From Corynebacterium sp. HMSC05H05 (GTDB lineage: Bacteria > Actinomycetota > Actinomycetes > Mycobacteriales > Mycobacteriaceae): a stretch of 64,000 nucleotides of DNA. Below are positions 9,761-19,292 of the stretch, one piece after another (the stretch's first letter is position 1; every line of letters begins with the position of its first letter). The translations under genes were made by a program, and so were the position numbers. A model generated the notes under the pieces. It did not search any database, was not told the origin of the DNA, and was given only the letters and a program-made list of their open reading frames with translations. The stretch spans positions 38,258-102,257 of the forward strand of contig NZ_KV788396.1 of NCBI RefSeq assembly GCF_001807265.1. Reading direction: 5' to 3'.

Positions 9761-11788
9761 TTAGGGACGGTAGTCGTGGTCTGAGATCTGACGGTACGCA
9801 AGTGCTTCTCGACGAACCGAAGGCACCTCCGGCAACCGGAAAATATGCGCGACGTTCTTCTCGGGTGCGAGGCGGATGAAGTTGCCGGTCTCGGCGGTGG
9901 TCCAGGTGTAGCGTTCGCCGGTGATCTGGTCGTGGACTTCGAAGGTTTCGCCGTCGTTGAGGCCGACCGCGGAGGCGTCGACACGCAGCATGCCCTCCTG
10001 GGTGGACGAAGGATCCAGGTTGACCACCACAAGCACCGCGTTGCCGGTCTCCGCATCGACCTTGGAGTAGGCGATGATCTGCTCGTTGGCGATGTCGTGG
10101 AAGCGGATCTGGCGCAGCTGCTGCAGCGCCGGGTTGTCGCGGCGGATGGTGTTGAGCAGCGTCAGGTACGGCTCGAGCGATTTACCCTGTTCCAGCGCGG
10201 CGGCGAAGTCGCGGTGGCGCAGCTGGTACTTCTCGCTGTCGTGGTACTCCTCGCTGCCTGCGGCGACGGGGCGGTCTTCGTAGAGCTCGTAGCCGGAGTA
10301 GACGCCCCACAGCGGGCTCATGGTTGCGGCCAGGGTGGCGCGCAGCGCAAACGCCGCCGGGCCGCCCTGCTGCAGCGAGGCGTGCAGGATGTCGGGGGTG
10401 TTGACGAAGAGGTTGGGGCGGGAGACGTCGGCGACGTCCACGAGCAGCTGGGCGAAATCGGTCAGCTCCGCCTTCGTGGTCTTCCAGGTGAAGTGGGTGT
10501 AGGACTGCGAGAACCCGGCCTTGGACAGCCCGTACATGCGCGGCGGGCGGGTGAACGCCTCCGCCAGGAAGATCACGTCCGGGTCCGTCTCGTGCACCTT
10601 CGAAATCAGCCAGTGCCAGAAATCCACCGGCTTGGTGTGGGGGTTGTCCACACGGAAGGTGGTGACACCCAGATCCACCCAGTACATGAGCACCCGGTAG
10701 ATCTCGGCGTAGAGCTTCTCCGGGGCGTTGTCGAAGTTCAGCGGGTAGATGTCCTGGTACTTCTTGGGCGGGTTCTCGGCATAAGCAATGGTGCCGTCGG
10801 CGAGCACGGTGAAGAACTCCGGGTACTCTGTCGCCCACGGGTGGTCGGGGGCGGCCTGCAGGGCGAAGTCGAGGGCGATTTCCAGGCCCAGCTCGTTGGC
10901 GTGGTCCATCATGTCCAGGAACTCGTCCTCGCCGCCTAAGTTCGGGTCGAAGGCGTCGTGGCCGCCGTGCTTGGAGCCGATCGCCCACGGCGAGCCCACG
11001 TCGCCGTCCTCCGGGGTCAGCGTGTTGTTGCGGCCCTTGCGGTTGACCTCGCCGATGGGGTGGATCGGCGGGAAGTACACGGTGTCGAAGCCCATGTCGG
11101 CCACGCGCTGCAGCTGGTCCGCGGTGGTGGCCCAGGTGCCGTGGACGGGGTTGCCCATCGCGTCCACGCCGCCGGTGGAGCGGGGGAACAGCTCGTACCA
11201 GGAGTTCACCAGCGCCTCGCGGCGCTCCACCAGGATGTCGGCCACGGGACCGCGGGTGACCAGCTCGCGCAGCGGGTACTCGGCCAGCACGTCGCGCACC
11301 TCACTTGAGACGCAGGGGGCGATGCGGTCGGCGAGCGGCAGCGTGTCGTCGAGAAGCAATGTGCGAGCGTTTTCCAACACCTGTGGCGAGGGGGTCTGGG
11401 CGATGGCCGCAGCGAACAGGTCCGCGCCATGGGCGATGTCGTTGGCTAGTTCCCTCTCCGTCTGTCCCGCGGCGAGCTTCTTCTCCACCGCGTTGCGCCA
11501 CGTGGCCATCACGTCGCTCCACGCGTCCACCCGGTAGCGCCACAGCCCCTTTTCGCGGGGGATGAAGATGCCGTGGACGTAATCCGGGCGGTAGACCTCC
11601 TGGTGCATCGGCACCGAGAACTGCTCGCCGGAAGGCGACACCAGCACCAGCGTCGCCGCGATGGCGTCGTGGCCCTCGCGCCACACCAGCGCCGAAACAG
11701 GCACCACCTCGCCGACCACCGCCTTCGCGGGCAACGTGCGACCGGAAACCTGGGGGCGCATATCGTCGATGCCAAAGCGAGCAACCAT
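9761..11788 (-). CDS. glgE: alpha-1,4-glucan:maltose-1-phosphate maltosyltransferase
   Basis: Extends linear alpha-1,4-glucan with maltosyl units from maltose-1-phosphate (675 residues, GH13_3). The catalytic Asp381 is in TTFRVDNPHTKP and Glu410 in FLAEAFTRP, with the same 29-residue spacing as characterised GlgE; NTPDIL supplies the third acid. The N-terminal beta-sandwich and helical insert typical of GlgE precede the barrel. A purine-rich GAGAGGG lies about 10 bases before ATG. It leads the glgE-glgB operon; treS or pep2 is not in the window. Confidence 0.96.
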   Translation of the reverse strand: MVARFGIDDMRPQVSGRTLPAKAVVGEVVPVSALVWREGHDAIAATLVLVSPSGEQFSVPMHQEVYRPDYVHGIFIPREKGLWRYRVDAWSDVMATWRNAVEKKLAAGQTERELANDIAHGADLFAAAIAQTPSPQVLENARTLLLDDTLPLADRIAPCVSSEVRDVLAEYPLRELVTRGPVADILVERREALVNSWYELFPRSTGGVDAMGNPVHGTWATTADQLQRVADMGFDTVYFPPIHPIGEVNRKGRNNTLTPEDGDVGSPWAIGSKHGGHDAFDPNLGGEDEFLDMMDHANELGLEIALDFALQAAPDHPWATEYPEFFTVLADGTIAYAENPPKKYQDIYPLNFDNAPEKLYAEIYRVLMYWVDLGVTTFRVDNPHTKPVDFWHWLISKVHETDPDVIFLAEAFTRPPRMYGLSKAGFSQSYTHFTWKTTKAELTDFAQLLVDVADVSRPNLFVNTPDILHASLQQGGPAAFALRATLAATMSPLWGVYSGYELYEDRPVAAGSEEYHDSEKYQLRHRDFAAALEQGKSLEPYLTLLNTIRRDNPALQQLRQIRFHDIANEQIIAYSKVDAETGNAVLVVVNLDPSSTQEGMLRVDASAVGLNDGETFEVHDQITGERYTWTTAETGNFIRLAPEKNVAHIFRLPEVPSVRREALAYRQISDHDYRP

Positions 11789-11900
11789 TTTTCAGACCCT
11801 CTCAACCTGCCTGCATTCCATCAGCCAGGGTAGCGCGGGCCTCCCACACACGCGGGCCGAAATAGGTAAAGATGGATGCGTGAATGCGAGTGAGGAATTG

Positions 11901-12722
<822 letters not shown>

Positions 12723-12740
12723 GCCTGGGGGGTTTCGGCC

Positions 12741-13616
12741 ATGCCCACGCAAAGGAATCGCACCCAGGGCGTGCTGACGCACGACGTCGGCGACACCATC
12801 GACGTCCACGAGCGCAGCGGGTTTCAAGGTGCCCGCCTGTCCGCGACGGTGATGCTGCTTCGCGACGGTGCGGACGGGCTCGAAGTGTGGATGCAGGAGC
12901 GCGTGTTATCCATGCCGAATTACCCCGGCATCACCGTCTTTCCCGGCGGCGGGGTGGATTCGCGCGATTTCCCGCCGCGCGCGTGGGACGACGGCGAGCT
13001 GTGGCTCGGCCGCTCCGCCATTTCCTTGGCCCGCCAGCTGGGCGTGACCAAGTACAAGGCGCACGCGCTGCTGTTCGCGGCGGTGCGCGAGCTGTTTGAA
13101 GAGACCGGCACGCTGCTCGCGGTGGACGACGACGGCGTGCTGCTGGGCGACGCACGCCCCTTCCACGAGCAACGCCTGAAGTTGGAATCACATGAGCTTT
13201 CGCTTACCGACGTGCTCCGCGAGTCCAACCTCAACGTCTGCGCCGACCTGCTGAAACCGCTCGCACGCTGGGTGGGGAAGTCTGAAAGCGGCAACTGGTT
13301 CGACACCTTCACCTTCGTCGCCGCCAACCCGGAGGGCCAGGAGCCGGACGCAAACACTGACGAGGCGGACGACGCCAACTGGTTTCCGCCGCAACTGATC
13401 TTGGAGGGGTGGCGCCACGGGCTGGTGCGGCTGGCCCCGTCGACGTGGGCGCAGCTGACCGAAGTGGCGCGGTTCAACGACGCGGAGGAAGCGCTGGCCG
13501 CCGCGTGGCGCGCGGACTTGTCGCCGGTGGTGGGCGACCCGGTGGACGACCTGCGCTACCACGACTTCTTCTCGTTCACGCCCATAGACAGGATTGGACG
13601 CCGCGGTGGGATTTAG
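12741..13616 (+). CDS. NUDIX hydrolase
   Basis: Cytoplasmic 291-residue NUDIX protein. The Nudix box is split: GGGVDSRDFPP comes first, then about 35 residues precede the catalytic RELFEETG helix, as in the mammalian NUDT19-like branch that includes CoA and acyl-CoA diphosphatases. The substrate cannot be assigned from sequence. It overlaps the start of the following methyltransferase gene by about 11 bp, so the two are probably co-translated. Confidence 0.86.
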   Translation: MPTQRNRTQGVLTHDVGDTIDVHERSGFQGARLSATVMLLRDGADGLEVWMQERVLSMPNYPGITVFPGGGVDSRDFPPRAWDDGELWLGRSAISLARQLGVTKYKAHALLFAAVRELFEETGTLLAVDDDGVLLGDARPFHEQRLKLESHELSLTDVLRESNLNVCADLLKPLARWVGKSESGNWFDTFTFVAANPEGQEPDANTDEADDANWFPPQLILEGWRHGLVRLAPSTWAQLTEVARFNDAEEALAAAWRADLSPVVGDPVDDLRYHDFFSFTPIDRIGRRGGI

Positions 13617-14745
13617 CGTTGCAGAAGCCCGCTTTCTGGCGGCGCACGCTGGGGAGATCGCGGACGTTGCGCCGGAGGTGGCGCTGACTAAGCAGTCGGT
13701 GTTCGCGGACCGTGCGGTACTCGATGCCCGCTTCGGCGAGTACGCCCGCGCTGTCAGCGTGCTCATCTCCTCCCAGCGCGCCGCAGCGGGGAAGTTCCCG
13801 GAGGATTGGCTCACCGATGCCGACGCTGTGCAGCAGGCCACCCCGGCGCGCGTGGCGCGCGTGCGGTCGCAGCGGATCGCGGCGGCAGGGGTGGAGTTTG
13901 TCCACGACGTGACCTGCTCGGTGGGCTCGGAGGCGCCGGCCTTTTGTGATGCTGGCGTAACGTGGCTCGGCTCCGACCTGGACGCCGCTCGCCTGGTCAT
14001 GGCCCGCCACAACCTTGGGCCGGACGCTTGGCTGGCCCGCGCCGACGCGCTTACGCCGGTGAGCAAGGGCGGGGCAGTGGTGGCCGACCCGGCGCGCCGC
14101 GCCGGCGGCAAGCGCATCACCGACCCGGCGAAGCTGTTGCCGCCGCTGCCGGATCTGCTGGCCGCGCACGCGGGCCGTGAGATGGCGGTCAAGTGCGCGC
14201 CGGGCATCGACTACTCCGGGTGGGACGGGCTGGTTAGTGTCGTGTCCGTGGATGGGGGAGTCAAGGAGGCGTGCCTGTATACGCCGGGGTTGGCGGGCGG
14301 AGCACGTCGAGAGGCAGTTGTGCTGCGGGACTTCGAGGAGCGCGTCACCGACGCCGAGCCGGACGAGGTGGAGGTCACCGCGCCTCGCAGGTGGATCATC
14401 GAGCCGGACGGGGCGGTGGTGCGCGCCGGGCTGGTGCGGCAGTGGGCGGCGCGCCACGGCCTGAGCATGCTGGACGAACACATCGCCTACACCACGGGCG
14501 ACGCGATCCCGGCGGGCTACAGCGGCTTCGAGTTCATCGAGGCGGTGCCGCTGCGCGCGCTGAAGAAGACGCTCGCCGGCCACGGCGCGGGCAGCGCGGA
14601 GATCCTCGTGCGCGGCGTGGACGTGGACCCGGACCAGCTGCGCAAGAAGCTCAAACTGCGCGGGGACAGGCAGATGGGTGTGGTGATCGCGCGCGTGGGC
14701 AACGACGCGGTGGCGCATGTGTGCGGCGCGCGCGTGCACGCCTAA
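13606..14745 (+). CDS. THUMP-like class I SAM-dependent methyltransferase
   Basis: A 379-residue protein with a Rossmann-type methyltransferase core (GSEAPAFCDAGVTWLGSDLD, then VADPARRAGGKRI) and a C-terminal THUMP-like region, a combination conserved in actinobacteria. An RNA substrate is likely but not shown. GTG at 13606 is preferred because an AGGA lies 12 bases upstream; a TTG at 13594 is the alternative. It overlaps the NUDIX gene, and its TAA stop forms part of the -10 element of the following cysteine desulfurase gene. Confidence 0.83.
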   Translation: MGFSVAEARFLAAHAGEIADVAPEVALTKQSVFADRAVLDARFGEYARAVSVLISSQRAAAGKFPEDWLTDADAVQQATPARVARVRSQRIAAAGVEFVHDVTCSVGSEAPAFCDAGVTWLGSDLDAARLVMARHNLGPDAWLARADALTPVSKGGAVVADPARRAGGKRITDPAKLLPPLPDLLAAHAGREMAVKCAPGIDYSGWDGLVSVVSVDGGVKEACLYTPGLAGGARREAVVLRDFEERVTDAEPDEVEVTAPRRWIIEPDGAVVRAGLVRQWAARHGLSMLDEHIAYTTGDAIPAGYSGFEFIEAVPLRALKKTLAGHGAGSAEILVRGVDVDPDQLRKKLKLRGDRQMGVVIARVGNDAVAHVCGARVHA

Positions 14746-14748
14746 CCT
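14743..14748 (+). promoter_or_regulatory. -10 element for cysteine desulfurase; includes a stop codon
   Basis: TAACCT, starting with the upstream TAA stop codon, ends 7 bases before ATG 14756. Predicts a leaderless mRNA. Confidence 0.6.
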
Positions 14749-14755
14749 GTGGGGC

Positions 14756-15865
14756 ATGGTCTACCTCGATCACGCAGCCACCACGCCCATGCGCCAAAGC
14801 GCCATCGACGCGTGGGTGGAGCACGCCGGCGCCCTCAACGCCGGCAGCCAGCACGCCGCCGGGCGCAAGGCGAACGCGGTGCTCGCCGACGCCCGCGAGC
14901 GCATCGCCGCCGCCCTTGGCGCGGACCCGGTGGAGGTGGTGTTCACCGGCTCCGGCACCGAGGCGAACAACATCGGGGTGCGCGGGCTTTACGACGCCTC
15001 CGGCGGCGGCCGCGTCGTGTCCACCCCGATCGAGCACCCGGCCGTGCTCGAGGTAGTCAAGTCTCTGGGCCAGACTGAATGGCTCCGGGTGGGGCGAGAC
15101 GGCGTGGTTTCGGACCTTTCCGCGTTGGATACCCCAGCCGCGGTGGCGGCGGTGATGTGGGCGAACAACGAGACCGGCGCGATCCAGCCGGTGCACGAGG
15201 TTGTTGCTCGAGCCGAGGCCGCGGGCACCCCGGTGCACGTGGACGCGGTGCAGGCGGTCGGGCACATCCCGGTGGACTTCCACGAGCTCGGCGCGGCCAC
15301 GCTTGCGTCTAGCGCGCACAAGTTCGGCGGCCCGCGCGGTATGGGCCTGCTTCTGGCGCGTCGTTCGCCGGCGCCGAAGCCGGTGATTCTGGGCGGCGGG
15401 CAGGAGCGCGGCATCCGCTCCGGCACGGTGGACGTGGCCTCGGCCGCGGCCACGGCGGCGGCGCTGGAGGAGGCTGTCGCCGAGATGGGGCAGGAGCAAC
15501 AGCGGATCGCGGGCCTGCGCGATGCGGTGATTGCGGGGGTGAAAGAGGCGGTGCCGGAGGTGATCGTCGCAAAGCATGAGCCCTGCCTGCCGGGGCACGC
15601 GCACTTCATGTTCCCCGGGGCGAACGCGGACGCGCTGATCATGCTGCTGGATGCGCAGGGCATTCAGGTGTCGGCCGGCTCGGCGTGCGCCAGCGGTGTG
15701 CTGCGCATGAGCCACGTGTTGGAGGCGATGGGGTTTTCCGAGCGCGAAGCGATGGGCGCGCTGCGCGTAACGGTGGGGCGGACGAACACGCGCGAGGACG
15801 TGGAGAAGTTCCTCGCCGCGATCCCGGAGGTGGTGGAGCGGGCGAGAGCCGCCGGCGCGCTGTAA
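14756..15865 (+). CDS. cysteine desulfurase (NifS/IscS class)
   Basis: PLP enzyme that removes sulfur from cysteine for tRNA thiolation or Fe-S assembly (369 residues). It begins MVYLDHAATTPM as the family does. The PLP lysine is in SSAHKFGGPRGMG, a substrate-binding segment is TGSGTEANN, and the sulfur-accepting cysteine lies in SAGSACASGVL. The class I shape (no suf genes nearby) suggests a partner of MnmA, encoded 9 kb away, but this is inference. The start is fixed by the leaderless -10 TAACCT 7 bases upstream. Confidence 0.93.
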   Translation: MVYLDHAATTPMRQSAIDAWVEHAGALNAGSQHAAGRKANAVLADARERIAAALGADPVEVVFTGSGTEANNIGVRGLYDASGGGRVVSTPIEHPAVLEVVKSLGQTEWLRVGRDGVVSDLSALDTPAAVAAVMWANNETGAIQPVHEVVARAEAAGTPVHVDAVQAVGHIPVDFHELGAATLASSAHKFGGPRGMGLLLARRSPAPKPVILGGGQERGIRSGTVDVASAAATAAALEEAVAEMGQEQQRIAGLRDAVIAGVKEAVPEVIVAKHEPCLPGHAHFMFPGANADALIMLLDAQGIQVSAGSACASGVLRMSHVLEAMGFSEREAMGALRVTVGRTNTREDVEKFLAAIPEVVERARAAGAL

Positions 15866-15903
15866 CTTGCGTGTCGCGTGTGGTGCGTGTGACTTGAGTG
15901 GTT

Positions 15904-15909
15904 TAGTGT
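15904..15909 (+). promoter_or_regulatory. -10 element for the GH25 lysozyme gene
   Basis: TAGTGT ends 7 bases before ATG 15917; no ribosome site is visible. Confidence 0.55.
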
Positions 15910-15916
15910 GTCGGTC

Positions 15917-16981
15917 ATGCAGATTTCTCGCCGCATCCGTACCGCAGCCGCCGCCGTGACCGCGCTCGCCGTGGGCTTAAGCGTGGTCAACCCGGTGACC
16001 GGGCCCGCAGACGCCCAGTCCATCCCGGGTGTTGTCTCCGGCGTGGACGTGGCGGGCCACCAGCGCCCGGGCGGCGCAGCCATCGACTGGGGCTCCGTCC
16101 GCACCGCCGGCGGCCAGGACTTCGCCTACGTGAAGGCCTCCGAGGGCGACGGCTGGAAGAACGACTTCTACGACGAGGACGCCAAGGCCGCGGCCGATGC
16201 CGGGCTGAAGGTGGGCGCCTACCACTACGCGCGCCCGGCGGAGGACCCGGTGGCGCAGGCGCGCTACTTCGCCTCCGTGGTCAACGACGGCCCGGCCACC
16301 CAGCTGCCGCCCGTGCTGGATCTCGAGGTCGATGAAGGCCTGGGCCCGGTGCAGCTCGCCGGCTGGACGCAGGCGTTCCTTTCCGAGCTGGAGGCGCGCA
16401 CCGGCAAGCGTCCGATGATCTACACGTACCGCTACTTCTGGTACGAGCGCATGAACGACACCCGCGCGTTCACCTCCTACCCGCTGTGGCTGGCGGCCTA
16501 CCAGAACCGCCCGCCGGCCCCAGTCGGCGGCTGGGACAAGCTGACGTTCTGGCAGCGCAGCGAATCCGGCCGCGTGGTGGGCATCAACACGCCGGTGGAC
16601 ATGAACATCTTCAACGGCAACGGCGCGCAGCTGGACCAGTTCGCCGCAGGCGATCTGCGTGCAGGCGGCGGCGTGCTCGAGCAGTTCCAGGTGCAGGACT
16701 CCGGCGAGCTGAAGGTGCTCGAGCAGGACAGCACCAAGCTCGTGGTGGCCATTCTCGCGCTCGCCGCGGGCGGTCTGGGTGCGCAGCAGCTTATCGACGC
16801 CGCCCGCCTCGCCGGCTTCGACCCGACCGACGCGGACAACATCGCCAACCTCGTCCGCGCGTTGGCGGGCCAGGGCGAGCTGCCGATCGAGGACCTGCAG
16901 AAGATGATGGTCGGCGACTACCAGATCGGCGACCTGCTCATCCTGCTGGACAACGCCGCGAAGGAAGCGAACAAGGGCTAG
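15917..16981 (+). CDS. secreted GH25-type lysozyme (muramidase)
   Basis: Secreted 354-residue peptidoglycan hydrolase. A signal peptide spans about residues 1-33 (basic n-region MQISRRIRT, hydrophobic core, ADAQ cleavage area). The GH25 barrel follows, with the first acidic pocket SGVDVAGHQ and the catalytic pair in VLDLEVDEG. The C-terminal 110 residues are a helical region with no recognised domain. Likely cleaves the MurNAc-GlcNAc bond in cell-wall remodelling. An in-frame GTG at 15908 lies inside the -10 element and is therefore unlikely. Confidence 0.9.
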   Translation: MQISRRIRTAAAAVTALAVGLSVVNPVTGPADAQSIPGVVSGVDVAGHQRPGGAAIDWGSVRTAGGQDFAYVKASEGDGWKNDFYDEDAKAAADAGLKVGAYHYARPAEDPVAQARYFASVVNDGPATQLPPVLDLEVDEGLGPVQLAGWTQAFLSELEARTGKRPMIYTYRYFWYERMNDTRAFTSYPLWLAAYQNRPPAPVGGWDKLTFWQRSESGRVVGINTPVDMNIFNGNGAQLDQFAAGDLRAGGGVLEQFQVQDSGELKVLEQDSTKLVVAILALAAGGLGAQQLIDAARLAGFDPTDADNIANLVRALAGQGELPIEDLQKMMVGDYQIGDLLILLDNAAKEANKG

Positions 16982-16989
16982 ATCGAGCG

Positions 16990-17778
16990 CTAGTCGTGCC
17001 GAGGTTGCGTCGCCAGGCGGCGGCACCACGCCTCGTCCTTGAACTGCGCCGGCACCCCGCCTTTGAGCAGGTTGCGGGTGAGCGCGTCGCTCGCCTCAAG
17101 CGGGGATCCCGCGCCGATGAGCACGATGTTGCCGTAACGGCGGCCCTTCAGCATCGGCGGGTCCGCGATGGCCGCGACGTGCGGGAACACCTCCAACATC
17201 CCCGCCAGCTCCTCTTTGGCCTCCTTGAGGTCCGAGTGCGAGCCGCAGTTGGCCACGTAGAAGCCGCCTTCGCTTAACGACGTCCACGCTGCCCGGTAAA
17301 ACTCCACCGTCGTCAGATTGCGCGGGGTGGTGGCGGAGGTAAACACGTCGCGGATGATCACGTCGCGGGTCGCCGGCTTGAACGCGTCGGTGACCTCGCG
17401 GGCGTCGCCGACGCGGATTTTCACGGTGGGGGACCGGGGGACGTCGAAACGCTCGCGCGCAAGAACGGCCAGCTCCGAATCGATCTCCACGACCGTGCTT
17501 CGCGAGCCGGGCCACGCGGCGGCGAAGTAGCGGGCGAGGGTGCACGCGCCGCCGCCGAGGTGCGTCAGGCGCGACTTGGCGCGCTTTGTCTCCGGGTAGG
17601 CGGAATCGAGGAAGTCCGCCATCCAGCGCATGTACTCGAAATCCAGCCGGGTCGGCTCGCCGGGGACGACGTGGGAGCTGGGCACGCCGTTGACCAGCAG
17701 CACCATGGAGCCGTCGGGTTCGTGCAGGACTTCGGCGACGCCGGTGTCGATCTCGTAAAACTCGCTCTTTGCGGCCAT
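16990..17778 (-). CDS. spermidine synthase-like methyltransferase-fold protein
   Basis: Cytoplasmic 262-residue protein of the spermidine/spermine synthase fold: LTHLGGGACTLARYFA is the nucleotide-binding loop, VVEIDSELAVLARE the second strand acid, and VGDARE the third motif. Such stand-alone actinobacterial proteins lack a clear polyamine pathway and their substrate is uncertain. The start is set by the -10 TACCCT, 8 bases upstream. It ends 8 bp from the lysozyme gene on the opposite strand. Confidence 0.82.
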   Translation of the reverse strand: MAAKSEFYEIDTGVAEVLHEPDGSMVLLVNGVPSSHVVPGEPTRLDFEYMRWMADFLDSAYPETKRAKSRLTHLGGGACTLARYFAAAWPGSRSTVVEIDSELAVLARERFDVPRSPTVKIRVGDAREVTDAFKPATRDVIIRDVFTSATTPRNLTTVEFYRAAWTSLSEGGFYVANCGSHSDLKEAKEELAGMLEVFPHVAAIADPPMLKGRRYGNIVLIGAGSPLEASDALTRNLLKGGVPAQFKDEAWCRRLATQPRHD

Positions 17779-17786
17779 GGCAGGTG

Positions 17787-17792
17787 AGGGTA
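17787..17792 (-). promoter_or_regulatory. -10 element for the spermidine synthase-like gene
   Basis: On the minus strand TACCCT directly follows the TAG stop of the upstream permease gene and ends 8 bases before the ATG at 17778. Confidence 0.55.
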
Positions 17793-18542
17793 CTAGAGGC
17801 GCGCGTCGGTCCCGCGCAGGTAGGCCACCGAGGCGGCCCAGCCGGCTGCCGCGAGTGCGGCCGAGGTGAGCACCACGGTCAGAACGGTCCCGGCGTCGAT
17901 TGCGCCGGCGTCGGCGACAGCGGTGCTGCCCAGCCACAGCGTTTCCGACAGCAGCGCCGGCGCCGAGACGAACCGCACGCCGGGCATGCCGGACGCGAGC
18001 GCGCCGAAGGAGATGAGGCTGGCCACCACGCCGATGCCGATGGGGACCGCGAAGTTGCGGATCACCATGGAGAAGAGCGACTGCCAGGCCGCCACCGCCA
18101 CCATCGGCGCCAGCGACAGGAACGCGGCGGCGAGGAGGTAGACGGGGATCTCGCCCGGCACGCCGAGCACCAGCCCGACTGCGAGCGCGAGGATCACCAG
18201 CACCGCGTGCATCATTGCGGCGACGACGCTGATCGCCGCGATCTTTGCGGCCACGAGGCTGCCGGTGCCGCGGGTGGAGGTGAGCATGGTCAGCCAGTTG
18301 TGTCCTCGGTGCTCCACGCGCCAGGCGTACGCGGCCAGCACTGCGATGCCGGCGGTGCAAAACAGCAAGCCGTAGAAGAGCATGATCTGGGAGAAGTAGC
18401 TGTCCCATCCTGCGGTCAGTGTTTCGGAATTGGCGGAGTAGTTGCCGGCGCCGATGCCGACGGCGATGAGCGGCACGAGGACCACCACCGCCCACATATG
18501 GGAGCGCTTGAACTTCAGCAGGTCGTTTGTGATCAGGTGCAT
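17793..18542 (-). CDS. ABC transporter permease (ABC-2 type), second subunit
   Basis: Integral membrane protein (249 residues) with about six hydrophobic helices and an N-terminal cytoplasmic segment MHLITNDLLKFKRSHMW typical of lantibiotic-export and immunity permeases (ABC-2 type). It begins 3 bp after the other permease and forms a heterodimeric exporter with it and the ATPase at 19289. Being downstream of a histidine kinase and regulator suggests induction by a cell-envelope peptide antibiotic. No precursor peptide gene is present, so resistance rather than production is more likely. Confidence 0.83.
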   Translation of the reverse strand: MHLITNDLLKFKRSHMWAVVVLVPLIAVGIGAGNYSANSETLTAGWDSYFSQIMLFYGLLFCTAGIAVLAAYAWRVEHRGHNWLTMLTSTRGTGSLVAAKIAAISVVAAMMHAVLVILALAVGLVLGVPGEIPVYLLAAAFLSLAPMVAVAAWQSLFSMVIRNFAVPIGIGVVASLISFGALASGMPGVRFVSAPALLSETLWLGSTAVADAGAIDAGTVLTVVLTSAALAAAGWAASVAYLRGTDARL

Positions 18543-18545
18543 GGT

Positions 18546-19292
18546 TTAGATTTCCTTCCGGTCCAGTGCCTTCGAACCTGCGGTGAACACTGCGGCGGCG
18601 AGCACGAGGTATGCGGCCCACAGCCACCAGCTGGGCTGGGTCGGCGCGACGCCCGACTCGGTGAAGCTGAACGGCAGCAGCACGGCGTAGTAGCCGAAGG
18701 GGTTGAGCGCCGCGAGCCAAGACGGGGAGAGCAGCGCGGCGACGCCTAAGAACCCGCCGACGATGCCGACGCCCAACACGACGATCTGGGAATCGACCAC
18801 CGCCGCCAGCAGCAGCATCACGGCCAGCAGCGCAATGCTGGTGCCCACAGCGCCGAGCCCGAAGCGCAGCCACGTGGAACACATCGCCGCGTCAGGGGCG
18901 GGTGCGCCCATCGCGACGGGCAGCGCGAGGGTTGCGGCGAATTCGAGCGCGGTGAACACGACCACGATCAGGCTGGCAACGCCGAACTTCCGGGAAAGCA
19001 GCGTCCCCGGCCTCGTGCCGGCAATCGCGTTGAGCCGCCACCCGCCGCTCGCGTGCTCCGCGTCGACGATGCGGCTGGCCACCAGCGCCAGCTGCAGGGG
19101 AGTGAGAAACGCCAGGGCCATGCCCAGCCCGACGAGGTGGCTGGCCCATTGAGTGTGCGGGTCGGCCTGGAAGTCGGCGATGGGATCGCCCGCGAACAGA
19201 TTCATGTTGGCAAACAGCACGATGCCGGCGCACATGAGCAGGCACAGCAACACAATCTTGGTGCGCTTGAGCTTTGCAAACTCGACCATCAT
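18546..19292 (-). CDS. ABC transporter permease (ABC-2 type), first subunit
   Basis: Six-helix membrane protein (248 residues) with the amphipathic start MMVEFAKLKRTKIVLL seen in lantibiotic-immunity type permeases. Its start overlaps the stop of the ATPase gene by 4 bases (ATGA) and its end is 3 bp before the second permease, so all three are one translational unit. The two permeases share the same topology but only weak sequence identity. Confidence 0.83.
   Translation of the reverse strand: MMVEFAKLKRTKIVLLCLLMCAGIVLFANMNLFAGDPIADFQADPHTQWASHLVGLGMALAFLTPLQLALVASRIVDAEHASGGWRLNAIAGTRPGTLLSRKFGVASLIVVVFTALEFAATLALPVAMGAPAPDAAMCSTWLRFGLGAVGTSIALLAVMLLLAAVVDSQIVVLGVGIVGGFLGVAALLSPSWLAALNPFGYYAVLLPFSFTESGVAPTQPSWWLWAAYLVLAAAVFTAGSKALDRKEI

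Noticed and set aside
7959..9764. 601-codon plus-strand frame antisense to glgB
   Set aside because: glgB has intact catalytic residues; the opposite frame is low-complexity (Val, Gly, His rich) with no motif.
11880..11900. GTG 11880 as leaderless start of the ABC ATPase
   Set aside because: The upstream TAAAGAT has the wrong length for TANNNT, whereas GTG 11901 has a GAGG ribosome site 5 bases upstream.
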